A stretch of 64,000 nucleotides of DNA from Robbsia andropogonis (GCF_000970345.1 NZ_LAQU01000014.1:62001-126000), one strand, 5' to 3'; shown: positions 35,011 to 44,644, numbered from the stretch's first letter. A program made the numbers and translations. Notes: a model not told the origin generated them from the sequence alone.

Positions 35011-35483
35011 AACCGGTCCTTGTTATTTTTTGCAACGCTTATGGGGTCGGATGCGTTCTGGTCACGATCTCGATGCGTACAGCGTGACATATCTTGCCAT
35101 ATGACTGACCGTGGAGGCGGAACGTTGCTTGATGGCGAGATACGAGCATCGATCCTTGAAAGAAGACAACTTGTCATTTAAAGCTGATATGCCGTGGGAC
35201 GCTGGCAGGTGTGCGAGTGCTAACGAAGCAGCATCACATGGCGACGATCAACAATAAGAACAGAATCTGTCCTGACGCCAAAAGGATGCTGCTAATAGGG
35301 TGCCGCGCGGTCTTTCCAGTGCATGCATCGCTATCGATGACGAGGTCAATTAAAAGTATATCGTCAATGCCCAAGCGCACCACCATGGCACGGAGCCAAT
35401 CAGAATCCGTTTATACCCACGGCGTACTCGACACGGCTATCGCTATAAACCTGTCATGCGCTGGACAGAGACGATGCGACACA
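35011..35483. other. Intergenic region without supported gene
   Basis: About 470 bases between the GST relic and the symporter end. Open frames here are short and show no family pattern. No hairpin with a T-run was found. Confidence 0.5.
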
Positions 35484-37016
35484 TTACGCCACTACGGAGT
35501 CGGTAGCATGATGCACCGATGCCCTGGTCCTTACCGATTCAAACAGAGCGGCAACTCGCGCCTGTTCGGCGGGAGAAGGTTTGATAGCGAATGCGCAGAT
35601 CACGAATACCGTTAAATTGGCAACCAATCCGACGATACCGCTTGTCAGGGAACCAAGCCATGGAATGTCATCCGGATACATCGCGGTCAAAACGACCGCG
35701 CAGGCAATCCCGACCGCCATCCCGGCGATGGCGCCTTGCTTGTTGCCGCGACGGGAAAATATCCCAAAAAAGAGGGGCACGGCGAGCTGTATGATTCCCT
35801 GATATGAAATTTGCGCCAGAAGCTGAAGCCGGCTGTAGTCAAACGTCAAATACGCAAGAATAGCTGCCGCCAGGATAAAAACAGCCATTCCTGTTTTCGA
35901 AAGAATGGTCAGTTCACGGTCCGTGCGCTTCGTATTCCATGTGGCCAAGTCATTGGCAAATTGTGTCCCGCAGACCTGAACGCAGCCGTCCACGTGACCG
36001 ATACTTGCAGCCAGAACAATGACAATTGCGATCGCCAGCATCCACGGACCGCCAGCGTCCATCAAGGCAAGGAACCAGCCGTGCTGCGGATTTGCCGCAA
36101 CGTTTGGATCATTACTCGCAGCCGCGGCGAATAGCATCAAAACGCAGTAGAAGCCACCAACCAACAAAATGGTCAGGAGTGTTCCCTTCTTCACCGCACG
36201 GACGCCACTGGCCGTGTAAATACGTTGGAAGCTCATCGGCCAGCACATCGCTCCGATTACCCCGGTGAATATCAAGCTGAACATGTACCATGGACCATAT
36301 ATCGAATGCGCGTCGCCCGGGATTTGCAGCAATTTCGGGGGAAGATGGGACAAATGCGAGAATGGCGTATGCGTTCCCATCAACAATGCGATACACAATG
36401 CAGCACACAACACGTAGGCGATCAGGCCCTGAAACATATCGGTCATGATCAAGCCGCGCATACCCATGCTGACGGTCCAGTATTGTCGGATCAAAACAGT
36501 GGCGACGCCTGCAACGAGACATTGCGTCACGGTCCAGTTACCGAAGCTCGCGAACTGGAAGAGCGTTGCGAGGGCTTGAATGCCCATGACGACCCACGGA
36601 AAAACCGAGACAATGCCGATGATGGATGCCAAGCGCTTGACGGTGGCGCTGTTATATCGCATGCCAAGTAGATCTGGCTGGGTGGTCAAGTCAAAGCGCT
36701 TACCCCAGGTCCATGCGCGTCTTGCCATCAGATACATCGCGGTCACGCCTAAAACCGCATACACCATGCCGTAGAACCCGAGTACCCCGCCGACCGACAA
36801 AGCGAAGAACGCGGTGAAGGTTGAACCCGGCCACCAGGAGTTGGTGTAGCTCATGGCGATAAACCAAGGACCATATGAACGGCCGCCAACGGCGTAGTCC
36901 GAGAAAGTCGTGCTTTTGCGATTCGTCGCATATAGGACGGCAATCATGAGCACAAGGAATACGCCAATCATCCCAAATGTGATATAGGAATCGTTGATGT
37001 TTCCCGATGTGATCAT
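35484..37016 (-). CDS. Sodium:solute symporter (SSS family)
   Basis: 510 residues with about 13 hydrophobic segments. SSS marks: the start VFLVLMIAVLYATNRKST, GGRSYGPWFIAMSYTNSWWP in the sodium-binding region, and AAILAYLTFDYSRLQLLAQI. It imports an organic solute with Na+. Its ATG overlaps the stop of the small 85-residue membrane protein, a pairing known from DUF3311/SSS (pantothenate- or carboxylate-like) carriers. The upstream operon has two kinases and an M20 amidohydrolase, so the cargo may be the substrate of that route. The cargo itself is not identified. Confidence 0.88.
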   Translation of the reverse strand: MITSGNINDSYITFGMIGVFLVLMIAVLYATNRKSTTFSDYAVGGRSYGPWFIAMSYTNSWWPGSTFTAFFALSVGGVLGFYGMVYAVLGVTAMYLMARRAWTWGKRFDLTTQPDLLGMRYNSATVKRLASIIGIVSVFPWVVMGIQALATLFQFASFGNWTVTQCLVAGVATVLIRQYWTVSMGMRGLIMTDMFQGLIAYVLCAALCIALLMGTHTPFSHLSHLPPKLLQIPGDAHSIYGPWYMFSLIFTGVIGAMCWPMSFQRIYTASGVRAVKKGTLLTILLVGGFYCVLMLFAAAASNDPNVAANPQHGWFLALMDAGGPWMLAIAIVIVLAASIGHVDGCVQVCGTQFANDLATWNTKRTDRELTILSKTGMAVFILAAAILAYLTFDYSRLQLLAQISYQGIIQLAVPLFFGIFSRRGNKQGAIAGMAVGIACAVVLTAMYPDDIPWLGSLTSGIVGLVANLTVFVICAFAIKPSPAEQARVAALFESVRTRASVHHATDSVVA

Positions 37017-37270
37017 GGTATTTGCCCCTCTTCCGGTAACGCGTCCTGCACGTTTTCGATGATATAAAGCGCCCAGACGCCAAGCCCTACCAATATGGCG
37101 TTGCCGATCCAGTACAGAATTGGAAGCGGAATCCCAGCAACAACGATTGCTGATCCGCTAACGCTTAGATAGAACGGTGGGAAGAGTGCCATCGCAAGCA
37201 ACAATGCGAAGTACACACCAAAAAAATAGTTGCGAAGTTTCTTAGGTTTGACCTGATCAACTTGGTTCAT
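37013..37270 (-). CDS. Small membrane partner of the SSS symporter (DUF3311-like)
   Basis: 85 residues with two hydrophobic segments (YFFGVYFALLLAMALFPPFY and PILYWIGNAILVGLGVWALY). The length, topology and position directly before an SSS carrier fit DUF3311-type small subunits. The stop overlaps the symporter start as ATGA. GAAGGAG sits upstream of the ATG. It begins 217 bases after the kinase gene, with its own promoter possible in between (an A/T-rich region at 37320-37390). Confidence 0.8.
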   Translation of the reverse strand: MNQVDQVKPKKLRNYFFGVYFALLLAMALFPPFYLSVSGSAIVVAGIPLPILYWIGNAILVGLGVWALYIIENVQDALPEEGQIP

Positions 37271-37487
37271 TGAAGTGCTCCTTCATTGAAGCGGATGTCG
37301 ACGAGTAAACTACTAGCCATTTCTTGAATGAATACATTGCAATATCCACAAATAAATTAAGACGTATATTAACTATGCATAACGGGACATCATTCATTTT
37401 GGTAATCATCAACGACGGAAGCGATCACATCGACTAACAACCCGGCACGGAGCAAGTATCGAAGGCAAGAATGCGGTTCAATTTTTT

Positions 37488-38423
37488 TTAAACCTCCTTC
37501 AGCCAACTCTCCCAACGCGAATCGTGCATTACCGCGCGTGCGCGCATATGTTTCCATGCCCCGTACTTATAGAAATCGAAATCGATGCAGGAGATCGCGC
37601 GCTGCACCATGGCCCATGTTGCCCATTTCAGATCAGCGAGCGCTTTGTTGACGGCAATGCGTGCGAGGGTTTGCGACGTCACGCTACCGAAATATTCTTC
37701 GACAAGGGCGAGTTCCATGTCGGGCGTGAAGAACATTTCGCCGAACCAAAGCGCCAATTCGTAATGGGGATCATTATTGGATGCGTATTCAAAGTCGACC
37801 AAAAGAATGTCGCGTGCCTGGTTCAACATGAAGTTCCCCGCAAGTGTGTCGTTCATGCAGGGTCGCAGATCAATTCCGGATGCTGTCAATGCAGCGCGTG
37901 CGCGCTCAAACTGCCTGCACAACCACTCGTGGTCGGGCGGAGTACGCGCGCCAAGCGTTTCAACCTGAGCCTGATGTTCGTCGATCATATCGAGAACTGT
38001 TTTTGTCTCCGATAAAAGCGGCTGGTTATTGAAGGCCTTTAGCGCACGCAATGCTTTGTGACGTACCTGGGCATCGGCGAAGTCGAGATTTGTTGAGGCC
38101 TTCCAGCCTTCCATGAACTCGAATATTTCTACGCCACACGCCTGCAGGAAAGTTAAAACGGGTGCGCCATATCCGGTTTCTGCTGCTTTCACACTGGCTT
38201 CGTGGGCGGTATGACGATTGATGAACATCTCGGTGCCCGGGCCAGGTACCTTGAAAAAATATGCGTTGGGTGCCCCTTCGATTTGGACACGCCAATTCAT
38301 GTTTGAAATACCGCCCCCGACGGGGGAATAATGAATGGAAGCACCATGCCATGCGTCTATCTGAGCGATGGCCGTCTCTAGTTGACGTTCTTGACTTGTA
38401 CTGGCTTCTCCGAATCTCTTCAT
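37488..38423 (-). CDS. Aminoglycoside-phosphotransferase-fold kinase (choline-kinase-like), second of pair
   Basis: 311 residues from the ATG at 38423, which overlaps the stop of the first kinase. N-lobe: YSPVGGGISNMNWRVQIEG and FFKVPGPGTEMFINRH (ATP-binding Lys). C-lobe: catalytic loop CMNDTLAGNFMLNQ (His of the usual HxD is replaced; Asp and Asn are kept) and the metal site LLVDFEYASNNDPHYELA (DFE in place of DFD). These marks are typical of choline/ethanolamine kinases. It should phosphorylate a hydroxyl group on a small substrate. It shares no tight similarity with its neighbour, so both may be subunits or act on different steps. Confidence 0.82.
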   Translation of the reverse strand: MKRFGEASTSQERQLETAIAQIDAWHGASIHYSPVGGGISNMNWRVQIEGAPNAYFFKVPGPGTEMFINRHTAHEASVKAAETGYGAPVLTFLQACGVEIFEFMEGWKASTNLDFADAQVRHKALRALKAFNNQPLLSETKTVLDMIDEHQAQVETLGARTPPDHEWLCRQFERARAALTASGIDLRPCMNDTLAGNFMLNQARDILLVDFEYASNNDPHYELALWFGEMFFTPDMELALVEEYFGSVTSQTLARIAVNKALADLKWATWAMVQRAISCIDFDFYKYGAWKHMRARAVMHDSRWESWLKEV

Positions 38424-39376
38424 GACGCTGCCTTTTTCAGTTGGCGAAGCCAGCTCTCGAAACGGGCATCCTGGATGGTTTGGCGGCACCGTAATAGGGT
38501 CCATTGCCCTAGCTTCGTGAACTCGAGTTGTCGTGACGAGGTGGCGCCAGACCAGGTAGCGGAAAGCGTCCACAGCCAGTCATCTAGCAGCGCATACAAG
38601 CGGCAGCGTGCATAGTCCACCTCGGCGCAATGCCCTGCCCATGCCGCAATCCCGGTACGCCATTCGTCTTCGAACTGATAAAGTTCATTGAGTGTGGTGG
38701 CGACGTCATACCATTCGTCAAATACGCCGGCCGTGTCGAAGTCGATAAGCCTTAGTTCATCGTTTGGGCCGATCATGACGTTGCTCGCGACACCATCGCC
38801 ATGAATCGGCACGCTTCTACCTGGTGCCATTTTCAACGCCGCAGTCGCCAGGTCGACGCACTCATCAATCCAGGCGGCGTCAATGGGTAGACTCACTCTT
38901 GCGGTATTGCATAGGTCGCGGATACGATGAAGGTCGTCGAAGGGCGAGCGCACGAAATCCGGCGTTGGCCCCTGATGTACTTTCCGCTTCAGATTCCACA
39001 AAGCGTCCAGTCGATCGCGGCTGTTCAAATCATCGACGCGCGCTGAATGCCATTCGGGCGCGGGAAGTGCATCGAACAAAAGCACAGATCGTCTTGCGTC
39101 AATCAATTTGACGTCGGGCGTCGCGCCGGTGCGTGCGGCACATTCGGTTGCTCTCGCGGTTTTGTCGGCGCTGACAACAGGCATCATATCTTCGTACAGT
39201 ACCTTCGCGTAGTAATGGCGTGATTCCGACGTGACCCAAAATCCCGCCCACTCTGTCGCCAGGCGCATGGGGGAGGCAATGCCCGCCGTACCGGCGCGCA
39301 CGGTAACCGCGCTTGAGATGCCCGCTGCGAGGAGCGCGTCCAGTAATCTTTTCGACTCGACGGTTTGGCTTTCCAC
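38420..39376 (-). CDS. Aminoglycoside-phosphotransferase-fold kinase, first of pair
   Basis: 318 residues. The C-lobe has the catalytic loop VPIHGDGVASNVMIG and the metal motif LRLIDFDTAGVFDEWYDVAT, both intact. The N-lobe is short, with YYAKVLYED as the likely ATP-Lys strand. The family phosphorylates small alcohols, sugars or amino compounds. It starts 9 bases after the M20 hydrolase gene and overlaps the next kinase by four bases. An operon with two different kinases of this fold next to each other is unusual and suggests either a heteromer or two consecutive phosphorylations. Confidence 0.85.
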   Translation of the reverse strand: MESQTVESKRLLDALLAAGISSAVTVRAGTAGIASPMRLATEWAGFWVTSESRHYYAKVLYEDMMPVVSADKTARATECAARTGATPDVKLIDARRSVLLFDALPAPEWHSARVDDLNSRDRLDALWNLKRKVHQGPTPDFVRSPFDDLHRIRDLCNTARVSLPIDAAWIDECVDLATAALKMAPGRSVPIHGDGVASNVMIGPNDELRLIDFDTAGVFDEWYDVATTLNELYQFEDEWRTGIAAWAGHCAEVDYARCRLYALLDDWLWTLSATWSGATSSRQLEFTKLGQWTLLRCRQTIQDARFESWLRQLKKAAS

Positions 39377-39385
39377 GGTAAGTCC

Positions 39386-40666
39386 TCAAAGGCTTTCAGC
39401 CGGGTGTTCGCAGATTTGATGGAGAAGAGCCGTCAGCATGCGCAGGCCATTGTGCATATCCTGCTCTGAGGTGCACTCTCCTTCGTTGTGGGAGAGGCCG
39501 TTTTTGCTTGGGACAAACAACAGACAGGTGGGGTAGAGACGATTCATGCTAATCGCATCGTGCCCCGCCACGGTTACACTGTTTTCAACGGCGAGATCCA
39601 GTCGCTCACTGACGGTATATGCTAAATCGGATAAGGCGCGATGCAGTTGGACCGGGTCTCGCAACGATTTGTCTTCGATGCTGACCAACGTCCCGGTAGT
39701 CCGCGCAATCGTTTCTATCGTCTTTTGAAAACGAGTGGCAACGTCCGCCAATAGCGCCGTGGATTCTGAGCGGAACTCGACCAAAAGCGTTGCTCTCGAA
39801 GGCACGACGTTCGGAGAATTCGGGTATATCTGAAGTCTTCCGACGGAGCTGTGCATGGCAAGTCCGTGTTTATCCGCCTCCGCCCGGACAGCGACAATAG
39901 CGTGCGCTGCGGCAAGTAATGCATCTTTTCGTGATGCCATTGGCGTGGGACCGGTGTGGTTCTGCTCGCCGTCGAAACGAACGCGCCACTTTAGTGCCGC
40001 CCAGGTCTTACGAACAACGCCAATACTGCACTTCCCTTTTTCGAGTGCGGTGCCTTGTTCAACGTGCATTTCCACATACGCCGCCACACGTATGTCTGGT
40101 GCACTGCTGCCGCGATAACCAATCGATTTAAGTGCGGTGCCTAGCGAAATATGATTCTCGTCTGTACATGCCAGCGCTTGCTCAATGGACATCGCGCCGG
40201 TAAAGGCACTGCTGCCCGTCAGGCTTGGTTGAAAACGTGCTCCCTCTTCGTTCGTCCAGTTCACGACGCACAGATTGCGACGTGGTATTGTTCCGCTCTG
40301 TTTTACATGACGCGCGATGCTGGCGATTGCGCAGGCACCGGCGATAACACCATATACGCCGTCGAAGCGGCCTGCGTTAGGTTGACTGTCTAGATGCGAT
40401 CCACACAAAACGTATGGTGCGTTTTGATCAAACGTCACCAGACCGAAGATGTTGCCCACTTGGTCGACGTGGACGATGAAGTCCTGTGCGTTGAGCCAGG
40501 CGCAAAACATATCCCGGACACGACCATCCTCGGGCGATGCCGCAAGCCGATGCAGCCCGCCGCCTTGTGTCGCGCCAATTGTTGATGTTTCCGCGAAAAA
40601 CCGCGAAAACTCAGCAAAATCATCGTCGCTTGGTATAAGGAGTTCAGGGGTGTACAACATCAACAT
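39386..40666 (-). CDS. M20-family Zn amidohydrolase (allantoate / N-carbamoyl-amino-acid hydrolase type)
   Basis: 426 residues. Metal ligands visible: His and Asp in CGSHLDSQPNAGRFDGVYGV, Glu-Glu in NWTNEEGARFQPSLTGSSAF, a His in VEMHVEQGTALEKG, and a late His in NGLSHNEGE. This set defines the HyuC/AllC/beta-ureidopropionase branch, cytosolic dimers that split a carbamoyl or ureido group. AAAAGGATC precedes the ATG. The gene overlaps the end of the deoR gene by 23 bases and is followed by two kinases, so hydrolysis and phosphorylation seem to belong to one pathway. Exact substrate unknown. Confidence 0.88.
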   Translation of the reverse strand: MLMLYTPELLIPSDDDFAEFSRFFAETSTIGATQGGGLHRLAASPEDGRVRDMFCAWLNAQDFIVHVDQVGNIFGLVTFDQNAPYVLCGSHLDSQPNAGRFDGVYGVIAGACAIASIARHVKQSGTIPRRNLCVVNWTNEEGARFQPSLTGSSAFTGAMSIEQALACTDENHISLGTALKSIGYRGSSAPDIRVAAYVEMHVEQGTALEKGKCSIGVVRKTWAALKWRVRFDGEQNHTGPTPMASRKDALLAAAHAIVAVRAEADKHGLAMHSSVGRLQIYPNSPNVVPSRATLLVEFRSESTALLADVATRFQKTIETIARTTGTLVSIEDKSLRDPVQLHRALSDLAYTVSERLDLAVENSVTVAGHDAISMNRLYPTCLLFVPSKNGLSHNEGECTSEQDMHNGLRMLTALLHQICEHPAESL

Positions 40667-41402
40667 GATCCTTTTCCATCCGGGCAGCGAAGTGTATAGA
40701 TAACGGTCGGTTGGTAACCAGTGTGTCTATAGCGTCGAAGGGAAGCGTATTGACAAAGGCGCGATGTCCGAACTTGCCATCATCCGCTACCACGACACTG
40801 CGAACGCAATGCCGCACAAGGGTTCGCCTGATCAACGCTTCAGACTCTTCGTAATCCATGAAACCCAGTTCGAGATCTATCCCACCTATTCCCATGAAAG
40901 CGATGTCGTAGTGAAACTGACGCGCGAATTCCATGGTGTGCGAGCCAATCAAGGCATTATCGTTTCGCCGAACATCGCCTGGTGTGGTCATCACATGATT
41001 ACTACTCTGGTGGGTGAGAAGCAGCGCAATGTCCAGGGAGTTCGTCACCACACGTAATTTCGAGAATTCGGTAAGTCTTTGCGCTAGAGCAAGCGTCGTT
41101 GTTCCAGTATCCAGGAACAGCGACATGCCTTCCTGCACGAGTGCTGCTGCCTTGCCTGCCAGTGCTACTTTTGCCTGTGTCTTGATGCGATTCCGGACCT
41201 GCAGCGGCTGCTCCTCGTTCAGCTTGGGTAAGACGGCCCCGCCATGTAATCTCCGTATCTTCCCCTGGCCTTCAAGTAGCTTGAAATCACGTCGAATCGT
41301 TTCTTCCGACACACCTAATAACCGCGCCAAATCCATGGACTTGACGCGATGCTGCTGGCTGAGTAACCGCAAGATTTCGTCCAGTCGCGGTTGGTTGAGC
41401 AT
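40644..41402 (-). CDS. DeoR family transcriptional regulator
   Basis: 252 residues from the ATG at 41402 (MLNQPRLDEILRLLSQQHRV); GAGGA lies nine bases before it but touches the earlier in-frame ATG at 41411. Helix-turn-helix: MDLARLLGVSEETIRRDFKL and the wing KIRRLHGGAVL. The C-terminal sugar-phosphate-sensing domain has FLDTGTTTLALAQ, VTNSLDIALLL and FMGIGGIDLELG. DeoR proteins are usually released by phosphorylated intermediates, which fits with the two kinases further down the operon. It leads the operon deoR, M20 hydrolase, kinase, kinase. Confidence 0.9.
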   Translation of the reverse strand: MLNQPRLDEILRLLSQQHRVKSMDLARLLGVSEETIRRDFKLLEGQGKIRRLHGGAVLPKLNEEQPLQVRNRIKTQAKVALAGKAAALVQEGMSLFLDTGTTTLALAQRLTEFSKLRVVTNSLDIALLLTHQSSNHVMTTPGDVRRNDNALIGSHTMEFARQFHYDIAFMGIGGIDLELGFMDYEESEALIRRTLVRHCVRSVVVADDGKFGHRAFVNTLPFDAIDTLVTNRPLSIHFAARMEKDHVDVVHP

Positions 41403-41468
41403 GGTGCACATTCCTCGGGGCGCCTTGTGCGCAAAGTAAGATGAGAACCTGACTCCCCGATCCAGCTA

Positions 41469-42899
41469 TCAGGAGATAATCGCAGGCGCCTTATCGTCCC
41501 ACGGACAAAGCGCCTCGAAAGCCGCACTGAACTGCAGTACGTCCGCATCGGCAAATCGCCGCCCCACTACTTGTAACCCGATTGGTAGGCCGTCCGGACT
41601 CCAACCGCAAGGAATATTCGCCGCCGGGTTGCCGGACAAGTTGAAAGGATAGGTGAATGGCGTCCAGCGAGCCCACGGGACCATGCTATCTCTGTGGTTT
41701 GCGAAGTCCTCGGGCGCAGTCCTGTCGGCGTCGAAAGGCAGGATAGGCACTGTAGGGGTAATCAACAAATCATAGCCATCGAAGAATGCGTGCACTTGAT
41801 TAGCAAACTTTGCGCGACCGTGCGTCGCGGCCAGATAGCTTTCGAGTCTGATGGTCCGCGCACGTTCGATTAAGTCAACAAATCCCGGATCGAGTTGTTC
41901 GAGTTCGTTTGCAAGGGTCTTGCCATAGGCCACACCGCGACCACCCGCCCATAACGTCTCAAAAATCGGTAAGGGATCTTGCCATGGCGGCTGTGTTTCC
42001 TCGATGGTGACGGGAAGTTTGTCAGCGATTTTCGCTACGGCTGTCTCAACCGCTTTCGCGATGACGGGGTCGACATCAACGTTGAAAAGTGAGGGGCAAA
42101 ACGCAATACGGAGTGAAGGAAGTGGCTCGTCGCAGCGCGTCAGGTATGATTCTGTTGGTGCTGGAAGTGCTTGATGGTCCAGCACATCAGGGCCTGAAAA
42201 GATATCGAATAACAAGGCGCTGTCGCGAACCGTGCGTGTTAAAGGCGCCGCATGACTTAGCATTTCCGTCGCGGACCAAGGCCAGGTCGGAATGCGTCCA
42301 AGCGTCCCTTTAAGTGCGAATAGACCGCAGAACGCACCCGGAATCCGGACCGAACCTCCCCCGTCGGATCCCAGCGCAGCCGGGACCATTCGTGCTGCCA
42401 CGGCGATGGCGGATCCTGAGCTCGAGCCCCCGCTTGTGAGTTTGGCATTCCATGGATTTCGCCCGTTCCCGAACACGCGTGAGATACTGGTACCCGTCCA
42501 ACCGAATTCCGTGGTCGCCGTTTTGCCCACGATGATCGCGCCGGCTTTCTTCAATCGACTGATAATCGGCGCGTCCTGATCTGGAACGAAATCGCAAGCG
42601 GTCAGCGAACCGCGGGTCGTACGTAGGCCCTTTGTGTAGAAAAGATCTTTCACGCCAAACGGTACGCCGTGAAGCGGGCCGCGGATATTTCCCGCGGCGG
42701 CTTCGCGCGTCAGCGTTTCCGCGTAAGCGCCTGCCTCGACGGGATACAGGTCGCCGAAAGCGCGTAATGTGGAATTGTGGGTTTCAATTACCGCAAATAC
42801 CCGCTCAAGCAACGCGGTCGGCGTCAGGCTGCCGTCTCGAATCTGGCGCGACGCAGCCAACACGTCTGGCATTCCCTGGGTACAGTGTTGATCAAGCAT
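41469..42899 (-). CDS. Amidase (amidase-signature family)
   Basis: 476 residues from the ATG at 42899 with GGAG six bases before it; the open frame further upstream is not family-like. Catalytic triad regions: Lys in GVPFGVKDLFYTKG, cis-Ser in TSGGSSSGSAIAVAARM, and Ser in GSDGGGSVRIPGAFCGL. The C-terminus has NLSGNPAANIPCGW and DGLPIGLQVVGRRFADADVL, typical of the family. It hydrolyses an amide in the cytosol. The gene precedes deoR by 66 bases on the same strand, so it may belong to the same catabolic unit. The substrate cannot be told from the family. Confidence 0.88.
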   Translation of the reverse strand: MLDQHCTQGMPDVLAASRQIRDGSLTPTALLERVFAVIETHNSTLRAFGDLYPVEAGAYAETLTREAAAGNIRGPLHGVPFGVKDLFYTKGLRTTRGSLTACDFVPDQDAPIISRLKKAGAIIVGKTATTEFGWTGTSISRVFGNGRNPWNAKLTSGGSSSGSAIAVAARMVPAALGSDGGGSVRIPGAFCGLFALKGTLGRIPTWPWSATEMLSHAAPLTRTVRDSALLFDIFSGPDVLDHQALPAPTESYLTRCDEPLPSLRIAFCPSLFNVDVDPVIAKAVETAVAKIADKLPVTIEETQPPWQDPLPIFETLWAGGRGVAYGKTLANELEQLDPGFVDLIERARTIRLESYLAATHGRAKFANQVHAFFDGYDLLITPTVPILPFDADRTAPEDFANHRDSMVPWARWTPFTYPFNLSGNPAANIPCGWSPDGLPIGLQVVGRRFADADVLQFSAAFEALCPWDDKAPAIIS

Positions 42900-43594
42900 C
42901 CGAATCTCCGCATCGCTGCGTGTATCGTTATGGATGACATTACCTCCATACAAAATTCGGTAGTCAAGGGAAATGTTGGAAGTGAGGGAAATGTGGAATT
43001 CGCCGGCGTGAGTACGTCGAATAGAAACCTTCAGCGGGTGTGGCGCCGCGCCGCAACAGAAAACTGCTACGGCGGCGCCGATTGTCATGACGACCTTGCC
43101 GATGGGAACGTGCTAATCAGCGCGCGGCGAGATTGGCTTTGAAAAAGGCAGGTATCGGAAGCGTCGCGGTGCTGCCACGAAACATGGGGGCCGGTGTGGT
43201 GCGATATAGTCGATCGCGGTGGAGACTTTTACAACCATCAAATGCATCTACATGTCCTTGGCTGATTGAACGTTATTCAGCTAGGTATTCGCGCAAATGG
43301 ATCGACGTGAAATAGGTCTGGGTGTTCACATTTAGTAACGGGAGTCGTGAAATTCCGTGATGACCGTTACCGGATGGGGCCTGCGGGTGCGAGGGTGCGG
43401 GGATGGGCGGCCTTCTTGGAAATCGACCAACGCGGCTAACGGATAACCGCTTTCATGGCGTTACGGAATCAAACAGTCCCGATGCAATATGGGAAAATTT
43501 TGTATCGCTGACTTTGACAAGCGTTTTCTTTTGTCAAAAGAGTGGCAAAGCATTTTCCTCTTTATGTCTTCTTACCTTGCCACGATCAGTTGCC
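42900..43594. other. Long intergenic region with an inverted repeat
   Basis: About 695 bases between the amidase start and the GST end. Open frames here show no family pattern. The notable element is a perfect 8-base inverted repeat near 43513-43538, listed separately. The promoter of the amidase gene should lie near 42900-43000. Confidence 0.5.
43513..43538. repeat. Inverted repeat TTTGACAA / TTGTCAAA
   Basis: TTTGACAA (43513-43520) and TTGTCAAA (43531-43538) are perfect inverted copies with a 10-base spacer. It sits 57 bases after the GST stop on that gene's downstream side. It could be an operator or an mRNA hairpin; there is no T-run next to it. Confidence 0.5.
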
Positions 43595-44221
43595 TTATGG
43601 TTTCCCGTTATTGCCGAATGCGCGGAATCCCTTTCTTTCTTCGAGTCGCGCATAGTAAGTTCGGACGGCATCGAAGGCGGGATGATCAATCGGCGTGGCG
43701 TACCAGCGATGGACGGATAATCCAATAACGATATCCGCGAGGGAAAATTCCGCGCCAAGTAAAAACGCCTGGGTTTTGCGCAGTTGCGAATCGATCAACG
43801 CCATGTGATCCGTCCACTTTTCGATACTTCGTGCAACGATGTCCGGGTAGGCGAAGTCCGGGTGAGCGCGCACTAAATGCATGAACGGGTAGCGCCATGC
43901 GTTATTCAGCTCGGTCGCTTGCCAGTCCATCCATCTCTCGATTTGCGCGCGGTTCACGCCCGTCTGCGGGAGCAATCGGCGCGATGGGTCGTACTTGGAG
44001 GCCAGGTAACGAATGATCGAATTCGACTCTGAGGTGATCAGTTCTCCGTCGATCAAGACCGGTACCTGAGCCATGGGATTAAGTGCCAGGAATTCCGGCG
44101 ACGTTACGGGTTTATGTCCTTCGCCCCATTCTTCATGATCGTAAGGAATATCTAATTCGGTGCATGTCCACAGGACTTTACGCACGTTGATTGATGACGA
44201 TTTTCCTAGAATCTTGATCAT
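43595..44221 (-). CDS. Glutathione S-transferase
   Basis: 208 residues. Thioredoxin-like half: IKILGKSSSINVRKVLWTCT with the serine-rich active-site loop, NPMAQVPVLIDGELITSESN with the cis-Pro and the glutathione-binding Glu-Ser. Helical half: FLLGAEFSLADIVIGLSVHR with the conserved N-capping region. The start MIKILGKSS at 44221 is preferred; the upstream part of the frame is not GST-like. It lies alone between long spacers. It may detoxify an electrophile from the surrounding catabolic routes, but this is not shown. Confidence 0.88.
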   Translation of the reverse strand: MIKILGKSSSINVRKVLWTCTELDIPYDHEEWGEGHKPVTSPEFLALNPMAQVPVLIDGELITSESNSIIRYLASKYDPSRRLLPQTGVNRAQIERWMDWQATELNNAWRYPFMHLVRAHPDFAYPDIVARSIEKWTDHMALIDSQLRKTQAFLLGAEFSLADIVIGLSVHRWYATPIDHPAFDAVRTYYARLEERKGFRAFGNNGKP

Positions 44222-44644
44222 GATGTAGAACTCGCTTTCTTTTATTACTGCATTCAGAACTGAGGAGTCGTATGTGAGCGCGTGCAGGCGCGATGGTGTC
44301 GGGTAATGGATAATCGAGCCAGCGCGCGTGCCGTGTGCGGTTACCACCTGAGACGCTATCAGATATGCGCCGCGTTGTCATCGATGCGTCAGGCACCCGA
44401 TCCTGGCTTCCTTCAGGTGAAACTTTACCTTGCCGAGATTGTATGGGTGGACCTTCACGGCGAGATCTAAAAAACGAAAAAGTCTACGTAGTCTGCTTTA
44501 GTTCCGGTGGCCAGGCCGAGCGTATCCGCAGCCGAAACGATTTCTAAGCCGACTCATGTGGCTGCTTTTCTGGAGAGCCCAATGCGGCGAAGGGCATTTT
44601 TTGTACAGGCTTCCTCATGCTCGTGCCTGCACAACGGGGAGGGC
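44222..44644. other. Intergenic region without supported gene
   Basis: About 420 bases between the GST start and the end of the D-threonine-aldolase-like gene. Open frames are short and not family-like. No clear structure was found. Confidence 0.5.

Noticed and set aside
42900-43088. N-terminal extension of the amidase frame
   Set aside because: 63 residues without family pattern; a GGAG site and the family start are at 42899.
43133-43728. Several short ORFs in the amidase/GST spacer
   Set aside because: No motif, no ribosome site, inconsistent frames.
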